Shown piece after piece: positions 56,764 to 64,000 of a stretch of 64,000 bases of DNA. The DNA lies in assembly GCA_030734395.1 (NCBI GenBank), contig JAUZTG010000048.1, positions 558,001 to 622,000 of the forward strand, written 5' to 3'. The position numbers and the translations under genes are program-made. The stretch comes from Sarocladium kiliense (lineage: Eukaryota > Ascomycota > Sordariomycetes > Hypocreales > Sarocladiaceae). How positions within the stretch are numbered: the stretch's first letter is position 1; each line of letters begins with the position of its first letter. The notes beneath the pieces were generated by a model. The model was given only the letters and a program-made list of their open reading frames with translations, was not told where the DNA came from and did no database searches.

Positions 56764-57840
56764 ATGCGGACATCTCTGTTCTGGGCCTTAGCTGGTGCGC
56801 TGTGGGTGACTCTGGCATCAGCAGCGTCATCAACAGTCTCATTAGTCCACTCGTCATATGACCTGGGCTTCGAACACACACGGCACTACGCTCGAATCGG
56901 TACAAATGTATACCACTACCTCCTCGCGAAGCCAGACACCACCAACCCGGTCGTAACAGTCGTTCTTGTTCACGGATTTCCCGATCTGTCATATGGCTGG
57001 CGGTACCAGATCCCAGCGCTCACAGCCGCAGGTTACCAAGTCATCGCACCAGATATGCTGGGTTATGGTCGCACCAGTGCGCCGCTCAGTCTGAGAGCCT
57101 ATTCTCTCAAGAATATGTCTGATGACCTTGCCAAGCTGATCAAGCAAGTGGTCGGTCCCTCCACACAGGTCATTCTGGGGGGTCACGACTGGGGTGGTGC
57201 CCTGGTCTACCGCGCTGCCCTTTACCATCCCGATCTCTACAAAGGCATTTTCAGCGTCTGTACCCCATACTTCCCTCCTGTCACGGAATACGTGGACCTT
57301 GCAGATCAAATCGACGCCGGTGTAACCCCCACCTTTGGTTATCAGCTGCAGTTTCGCAACCCCTCCATCGACTCCCAGCTCAGGGGTACTACCAAGATCC
57401 GCCAGGTTCTTCTCGCTCTCTACGGCGGGAGCACCCCAGACGGAGAGCTGGGATTCGACAGTAGAACTGGCTTGATCTTCGAAAACATGCCAGAGCTTGG
57501 GCCCTCACCATTAGTGAGCGAGGCTGATCTCGACTACTATGTAAAAGAGTATGCGAAGAATACGATGAGGGGTCCATTGAGTTGGTACCGGACGGCGAGA
57601 GTCAACTTCGACGACGAGCTCCCTTTTGCAAGGTCAGGATCTCTAAATTTCTCTATGCCAGGGCTTTACATTGGCGCCACGCAGGACACAGCCCTCCCGC
57701 CATCCATGTCTGTTGGTATGGAAGATTACTTTCCGAAAGGTCTGACTAGAGGTGAAGTCGTTTCATCACATTGGGCTCTTTGGCAAGCAAGAGTTGGGGT
57801 CAATCAGATTGTGGGGGAGTGGGCAGCAGGACTTGCCTGA
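56764..57840 (+). CDS. Secreted epoxide-hydrolase-like alpha/beta hydrolase
   Basis: Intronless, 358 residues. Signal peptide MRTSLFWALAGALWVTLASAA, which also supports this start. HGFPD (70-74) is the oxyanion loop. GGHDWGG puts the nucleophile Asp at 142, the mark of epoxide hydrolases and haloalkane dehalogenases rather than esterases. The likely charge-relay acid is Asp in GATQDTALPP and the base His336 in SSHWALWQ. Cap-domain Tyr residues (SWYRTAR) could polarise the epoxide. Most fungal epoxide hydrolases are cytosolic, so a secreted form is of some interest. Role: opening of epoxides to diols outside the cell, or a related hydrolysis. Confidence 0.85.
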   Translation: MRTSLFWALAGALWVTLASAASSTVSLVHSSYDLGFEHTRHYARIGTNVYHYLLAKPDTTNPVVTVVLVHGFPDLSYGWRYQIPALTAAGYQVIAPDMLGYGRTSAPLSLRAYSLKNMSDDLAKLIKQVVGPSTQVILGGHDWGGALVYRAALYHPDLYKGIFSVCTPYFPPVTEYVDLADQIDAGVTPTFGYQLQFRNPSIDSQLRGTTKIRQVLLALYGGSTPDGELGFDSRTGLIFENMPELGPSPLVSEADLDYYVKEYAKNTMRGPLSWYRTARVNFDDELPFARSGSLNFSMPGLYIGATQDTALPPSMSVGMEDYFPKGLTRGEVVSSHWALWQARVGVNQIVGEWAAGLA

Positions 57841-59160
57841 GGTTCGCCTTGGTATCGGGTCCATTTCTTGCAAAGCCTTGTAGCCAGACACCTTGGCGTA
57901 TAGGGCAAATGGGCAGAACGGACTTCGGAGAAGGTGTCCAGGTATACGCGGATTGTTAGATTCACTTCACCATGGATCCCTCCATGTCTCCTAGCCTCCC
58001 TTGGGACGGTGTGGGGTAGCAGCACTGCTTGAACAATACATTATCTTCTTTTCTTTTCCACTACAGCGCTACGGCTACAGCACGGCGCTTGAGATACAGG
58101 TTCTTGTTCTGATTCTGGCTTCTCCCAAAGGTCGGTAATCGTGCTCTTGAGCAAGAGCCAGAATCCTATGCCAGCTGTTTTATTGCCCACACCGTGCACG
58201 GACACAAGTGCTAAGGTAAGCGATCAGCAGCTAGGACCTCGGCTCAGTGCGGGGAAATGAGCTAATGCAGGAGGGAGAGTCTGAGGCTTGGAACACCCAA
58301 CAGAAGGAGTTCAATTCCTGACTACAAGTGTCGGCTTGAGAGAGCTGAAGCTATTGTCGTTACCCCTGTCAACGACAGCATGGCTTCAACTGCGATCCCT
58401 GTCAGCGCTACTGTTTTGTCACAGTGACAGCCCCACGTGGGCTTCATTCAGAGTACTCCGCAGAAAGATTATCACAAGGATAACCACGCGAGGACATATC
58501 CCATACTGCCAGCTAGAAACTCATCATAGACAGTTGTACTCAGCTGGTCCTCCCTACTGAGCCTTCGCTCTAGGATTACACTCTGTGGACAAAGGACATT
58601 GATTCCGATCATACATTGCATAATTTGTCCCCTGTCTGTCCCCAGGAGCAGGAAGCTAGGAGTGCAGATGACTGCTCGAACCCCGGTCTTATGAGATGCT
58701 GATGTTACCTCGGCTCTGGCAGGGCCTTCTTAGTTTTGGATCATGAAGGCTGAGAGGGAGCAGCCATTCATAATCTCGCGTGTTACCCCACACACACATC
58801 CTGGATTCTGGACATTCCGCCACAACCACTCCAGTCCTGGACAGCATATGGTGATAATCCCTGTAAGTGCACAAGAATGTACTAACCATTCTGAAGGCTG
58901 GACGCTCTTTCGGGCGGGCAGTTGGTGTTTCCCCGCGCCCTTAGAACTTGGAGCTGAGCGCAGGCTTGTTTCTTGTATATTGTATCGTGACTGAGCGATC
59001 TTCCCCTTGCATCGTTTTTTGTTCTTCCATCCCTTGAATTTGGCTTCTGTCCTACGGATAGAACATCTCGTCAACCTGCCTGTGCTTTTGTGGCGATTGG
59101 CGGAAGCTGTATCTTTCACTTATGACCCCCTGAAGCGAGGAATGCCTGGTTTTGCGCAGG
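57841..59160. other. Intergenic
   Basis: 1.3 kb with short frames only. No motif or repeat recognised. Confidence 0.4.
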
Positions 59161-60591
59161 ATGGCATCCTCTCCCTCCGCGGCTGATGATCTGCCAGAAA
59201 AGTTGGATCGAAGCCATGAGCTCCTCTACGTCCAAATGATCTTTCTGATCTTAGCCGGCATCAGTGTCCTCATCCGAATATACGTCAAGACAGTCATTGT
59301 CAAGCATAACGCTCTAGATGATTTCTTGATATATGGCGCTATGGTACGTTCCTCTGATCTGGTTCTTCCTGTTCAGGGCAAAGTCTCTCCTACTCTCGTT
59401 TCATGATGTCCGCTTTCATCCCGTCTTTACTAACATCATCAATAAGATTGGCTATACTGTATACGGCACCATCGCCATTGATTCAGTGATCAACGGAGCT
59501 ACTGGAAAGCATTCCAGTCTCGGCTTCAGTATGGAAGAGGCTGCGAGGTCTTTGAGAGGATGGTACATATCCATGGTTCTCTATGCCCCTGTCACCCTCG
59601 CTATCAGGGCCTCTGTTTGCGTTCTCCTCCTCCGCCTCACAACTTCCAAGCTGTACAAGCGCATCATATATTTCAACCTGATAGGAATCGCGGCCCTCTC
59701 TGCAGCGTACTTCTTCATCATGGTGTTTCAGTGCAGTCCTCCATCGTACTTCTGGACCCAAGTCTTGGGCGAACCAGGATATTGCCACAATAAGCTAATC
59801 GTCACCTACTCCACGGCGGTACACAGCTCTGTGTCGGCGGTTTCGGATTGGTGTTTGGGGTTATTGCCCATTGCACTGTTGTGGCATGTCAAGATCAACC
59901 ACCGAACAAAGGCAATTGTTGCCGTTCTCCTAAGCCTTGGAATGATGTAAGTCCATCGTCTTGCCCTCTAAACGGAAACTTCCATGCCGAAGTTCCCACC
60001 TGACATTCGATAGTGCTGGGGTTGCCTTGATTGTGCGGATCCCTTATATCACTCGACTTCCGCCTGGGCTCGACTTCTTATACAAGTCAATGTAGGTACG
60101 GTCTATACCATCGATCAATGCTTCTGGCTAATGTTTCTTCTCCCCTTGTCGATAGTGACGTAGCGATCTGGTCAGTAATGGAACCCGCCCTCGGTATCAT
60201 TGCTGCATGCGTCGCCTCTTTCCGGCCCTTATTCAGAAGTTGGGGCTTTGGCGTGAGGAGTACCAACGCTTATCCTTCCGGGCACATTCAACTCTCAAAC
60301 GCCAAGAACACCGGCCGGCTATGGGACACTTCGCAATGCGCATACGATGCCCCTCAGTCCATCTACCGCCACTATAGTCGTCATGGTGTCTCCGACGGCT
60401 CTAAGGCGGGGTTAATGGACAAACAGAGAAAGCGGAGTGATGTGGAGATGAACCTAGAAAGTCCGGATGATCTGACAAGGAACCAGGGACGAGATTCCGT
60501 AAAGGATTTGTCTGATGTCCGATTCCCCGAGGCGGCCTATCAACGTTCACAGGATACGGCTGGTAGTGAAAGTAGATTGAGACGAGACTAG
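59161..60591 (+). CDS. Rhodopsin-like fungal integral membrane protein (Pth11-related)
   Basis: Exons 59161-59343, 59447-59946, 60014-60091 and 60156-60591 give 398 residues. Seven hydrophobic helices can be followed, for example YVQMIFLILAGISVLIRIYV, VTLAIRASVCVLLLRL, IIYFNLIGIAALSAAYFFIM and AIVAVLLSLGMIAGVALIVR. 'ALDDFLIYGAM' after helix 2, the FQCSPPSYFW segment and 'DVAIWSVMEPALGIIAACV' at helix 7 are marks of the fungal rhodopsin-domain family related to Pth11 receptors. There is no CFEM domain. The cytosolic tail (about 110 residues) is polar. Likely a surface sensor, ligand unknown. It converges with a second member of the family. Confidence 0.88.
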
Positions 60592-61086
60592 CGAGGCTCG
60601 TGATGCTCTAGATAATGTCAATGTACGCTACTATCCAAGGCTACGCATATAAAGCCTCTCTGCTTTCTCTTGCACAATCCAAATTAATCATAAAAAGCAA
60701 CGAGACTCAGACGTGGGTCGCAAAGCTTCCAGCTGGTGACTATGGATTGACTATGGATCTGACTCATTGCCTCTCGAGCTGCTTTCCTCAGGTGCTTGTT
60801 ACATACAATTTAACAGCTACTGCGGCTCGACTTATTACAAATATCCACACTGCAGAGTCATCTTCAATGCGGGCTGACAGTGTCCTTATCGCTAAAAAGA
60901 CTGTATGCTACAGAATTAAACAGCCCTCGTTAGTAGTGCAACCTGTGAAGTAGGTAGGAACATGGCATTTCACAAGTGGTGTTCCAAGCTTCCATCCTAC
61001 ATAAAGGTGCTCGAGTTCGCTGACAAAGCCAATGTGAAAGTTCAAGTACCTGTTTTCAGATCTGGTTTGCACCGCGCCTACTTAAT
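60592..61086. other. Convergent intergenic gap
   Basis: 495 bp between the two rhodopsin-like genes. A short frame at 60615-60953 (+) has no motif. Confidence 0.4.
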
Positions 61087-62422
61087 CTATCTCTTCAATG
61101 TTCCTCTGCCGCCCCAGTCGGTTCCCTTGGTCTCATCGGTAGAGGTATCGCGTTGCTCATAGAACACCTCAACCTGAGTGTTCTTGACGATGCCGTTCTG
61201 TCCCAGGTTGCCATCAACCCTCGGAAGATCCGCATTACTATGGAAGATACCCTTCTGGCTACTAGCATCGTCGCTGGCAGCGTTCGTTTCTTGTGGCCGA
61301 GATGAGAGGGATATAGCGTTCGACCGGTTCCAGCCACGGGAGCCCGACGTAGGCTTGCTCTGGCCATATCGTGCTCCATGCGTGCCCTTGTAGCTCGAGA
61401 TGAGTCTGCTGAGACCGATGCTGCTGAAGAACGCGCGGAGGATTGGTTGGAAGGCTGGGAAGCACCCGCACCACAGACCAACATGGCCTTCAAGATCGGT
61501 CCAAAGGCCGATCGTGCTCATAGAGTATGTTCTGAAAAACATGCGGTTAGCCATAGCAGTTCAGTAGCCACAGAAAGTGACTTTCGGGTGTTGAAAGGGC
61601 TGCTCACGCGTCTATGTTGAATGGCGTGATTCTGATGAGAACAAATCGGACTAGACCTGTGACAATGACAAAGATACCAACGGCAAAGATTAGGATGACA
61701 CGGAACTTCCGTCCTGAGAACATCATCTTTGTGTGGATAACCCAAACTGGTAACGCAACCAGGCTAATATCAATGACAATGCCTAGCACAGAGTGGATGT
61801 TCATCATAATATCCGTGGTCTTTTCGGACATGCATTGGCCTTCGGTCATGAACGGCGGAAGCCAGAGTGCAGACACTGGCTTGCAATTGCCGATTTTGAT
61901 AAAGAAGAAGATGAGTGTCGATACAAGGGTGATGCCTGCAACGGAGTATACAAGCCTCAGGTAGCGCTCTGACGATCATGTTAGTCGACTATCCTCGATA
62001 AGCCAAGTATTATTCTGTAGAGGCTTACTGTCATTGTGCAGATGTGGTAAGAATGCAGCGATATGCAGGCGCATCAGACAAACACACCAGAAGTAAAGAA
62101 GACTCTGGGTCGTCAAGGCGCTGAAGAAGTTCATGAGTCGTGCCATGGAAACGTATTGAATCTTGGTCCCACTGCCAAACTCAACTAGTCGGATCTCCAT
62201 CACAGACAATGCCACGAGGGCACCTAACGCTACCACGGCGAGAACATCGTCGAGGCCAGGGCGCTTTACCATAAAGCATCGGGCATAGAGGCGGAGGCCA
62301 ACAAATATCGTCGAGAACGCGATCAAAGTAGCATTGAGGACGATCTGGGTATGGCCTCGGTAGCCTGGTGTTGTGCTCAAGTCGAGGTCGTCCGGCGGTG
62401 GAGGAGGAGGTTGTCCATTCAT
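61087..62422 (-). CDS. Rhodopsin-like fungal integral membrane protein, second copy
   Basis: Exons 62422-62029, 61968-61608 and 61531-61087 give 399 residues. It starts MNGQPPPPPPDDLDLS and has seven helices, with 'LDDVLAVVAL' after helix 2, GNCKPVSALW, a Cys-bearing loop (EGQCMSEK), and 'YSMSTIGLWTDLEGHVGLWCGCFPA' before the last helix. The last block is the conserved WSxxE motif region in the variant form WTDLE. The tail is Ser/Asn-rich. Same family, length and layout as the convergent neighbour, but the sequences differ a lot, so this is an old duplication or a chance pairing. Function unknown; a sensor role is inferred from the family. Confidence 0.88.
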
Positions 62423-64000
62423 GGTGACTGGAAGGCGATACTGGACATGGACGTGAATAGCAGCGTCTATGACCTCTTTCTCGTATGCTTCAAGTAGCCA
62501 AAGCCGACGCGAAAGAAGAGATGGGACATCAGATCAAGAAGCAAAACATTGCCTTGACAGGGAGGTTGGTAAGATCAAGTATTGCCAGGGCTTCGCTGCA
62601 AATAAGCTGAGAAAGGGGCACGCCAAAGAGGGAAGCAAAGCTCCTGCATATCCGACTCTCCAAGTCACACCAAACCGTTAAAGTCGCATCTCAGGTGAGC
62701 CCAAGACCAATGTGGCTGTTGCCAACTCGCCAGCTGCGGTTGCTGGTGATCAGCCGTAACCTTGGCTTCAGCTAAAGATCTCGCCGAACAGGTCCTAGCG
62801 GTTCGCCTAGGGTCCGTCCGTCTTGTTCTTAGAGTTTAGGCCAAGGTCCATGTTGGGCTAGAGTTGTTGCTGGCTTCCAGGGTTTTACTGCTCGGGGGGG
62901 AGGGCTCGATAAACCCGAAGCCACCCGCCAATAACTGGTTTTCTCAAGCCACTGGACGAGGGGATGGCAAGGCTTGAATGACAACTCCGTGGGGCTTCAG
63001 GGCTGGTTTACTTTCTGTCCTGCGATCCGCATACCTTTAACGTACTACTTTCTGTGCTATGCGAAACACTGGATGGAGGTCAAGGGTTTGAGGGCTGAAG
63101 ACGAACATAACCCCATGCATTGCTCTAATGTGGCAATGGGATCATTCTGCGGAGATGCTTCGGAATGAACTATAAGACTTGTAGTGTGTGTTCCTCATTC
63201 CCCTGGCTCGGAGATATTGTCGACGCTGCGACTTCCAGCTCACATTCTCGGCGGTTGTCTTTCTCAAGCCCAGCTGAAGCCAAGCTATCAGAGCCTCACC
63301 GTCGTCGTACCTAATTGATTGGCATTGCAAGATGCCAGGGTGTTCAGACTATTGAAGAGCCATGTGAGAGTTCTTAGCTCAGCCCTCGCAGCACCTTCCG
63401 AGGCTGTAAGCTGTGGCCTGAGGGTCTGAGGGTCTCGGGACTTCGGTGGTGACCGTAACTGTTCGAGTCTTGCTCGCATCAGCTCTGCCATTGAAGGGTT
63501 TGTCTAGAGGAGCGGAGATCCCCATTGAGATGTTGACTAGCAAATCCTTGCTCGTCTCCTCATTACGAGTCAGTAGCAGCATGAGAAGTCTCTTCGCTTA
63601 GGAGGGGTCCGCATTACCTATATGCGCTTGAGGCATTCCCGCGGGAGATTAACCCTAGCTAGCCTATCAAAGCATGAACATGGCGTCCCGTATTCGGCTA
63701 TGGAGAGCTTCATAGGGCCAGAAAATGTGGAGGTGAGCATCTGGAACTCTTCCTGTATCCACAACCCAGGATCTTTCGAACTAAGGCCGCGTGCACTAGG
63801 TTTAAGCCCCGGCTGGGGTTGAGACAGGCAAGCTGATCCATCTGCCAATAGAGAGTAGTAGATGGGGTAATTCCGAGGAAAATGGACCTTGTTAGATCAA
63901 TCTCGACAAGTTGAATACGACCCTCTGCGATCACTCATTCTTGCGTTGGTAAGATCGGATCCGCTCACCTTGTGGCTGGGCCCTGTTCAAGGAGGACTCA
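62423..64000. other. Right end, nothing recognised
   Basis: 1.6 kb with only short frames (62469-62681 +, 63379-63582 -, 63618-63848 -). No family motif seen. A gene starting beyond the window end may have its promoter here. Confidence 0.4.

Noticed and set aside
58290..58320. GTTCAATTC as a tRNA B-box
   Set aside because: No matching A-box, cloverleaf arms or acceptor stem could be drawn around it.

Overview
The window is nuclear DNA of a filamentous ascomycete (Pezizomycotina). The support is: short introns (about 50-115 nt) with GTRNGY donors and CTRAY-like branch points; intergenic gaps of 0.3-2.5 kb; a Zn2Cys6 transcription factor; a GH7 cellulase; a secretory lipase; Pth11/rhodopsin-like membrane proteins; and fungus-type UBA4, PAM17, SLX9 and EXO5. 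A finer placement (for example Dothideomycetes) is only a guess. I saw no rRNA, tRNA, CRISPR array or intact transposon. Exon joins below were worked out by hand from splice signals, reading phase and family motifs, so internal junctions are inferred.

Left part (1-23.6 kb), mostly housekeeping: an NmrA/isoflavone-reductase-like oxidoreductase (-), a secretory lipase (+), a MEP/AMT ammonium transporter (-), NAD-dependent glycerol-3-phosphate dehydrogenase (-), a gamma-glutamylcyclotransferase-like membrane protein (-), a 941-residue protein of unknown function (+), a SENP8/NEDP1-like deneddylase (+), SLX9 (-) divergent from UBA4 (+), and PAM17 (-) convergent with UBA4.

Middle part (23.6-32.5 kb): a gene-poor stretch holding a frameshifted GST-like gene, a GH7 endoglucanase without a cellulose-binding module (-), a small F-box protein (-) and the Fe-S exonuclease EXO5 (+).

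Accessory core (32.7-43.5 kb): six genes in three divergent pairs. They are FAH-family hydrolase(-)/Zn2Cys6 regulator(+), extradiol (VOC) ring-cleavage dioxygenase(-)/SDR(+), and Old-Yellow-Enzyme-like reductase(-)/phenol-hydroxylase-type FAD monooxygenase(+). A hydroxylase, a ring-cleaving dioxygenase, an acylpyruvase-type hydrolase, two redox enzymes and a local regulator fit a meta-cleavage-style aromatic degradation cluster, a route rarely reported in fungi. All three shared promoters carry a CGGAGGAWY element, and two also share a longer CTCCGG/CCGGAG dyad with the same flank. This is the best candidate for an undescribed system here.

Right part (43.5-64 kb): a secreted Fn3-like protein (-), an unrecognised 388-residue protein (-), an Hsp70-like pseudogene with three frame breaks (+), an Asp/Asn-rich GPI-anchored cysteine-rich protein (-), an F-box protein (-), a secreted epoxide-hydrolase-like alpha/beta hydrolase (+), and two convergent rhodopsin-like seven-helix proteins (+ and -). 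The last 1.6 kb holds nothing I can call.
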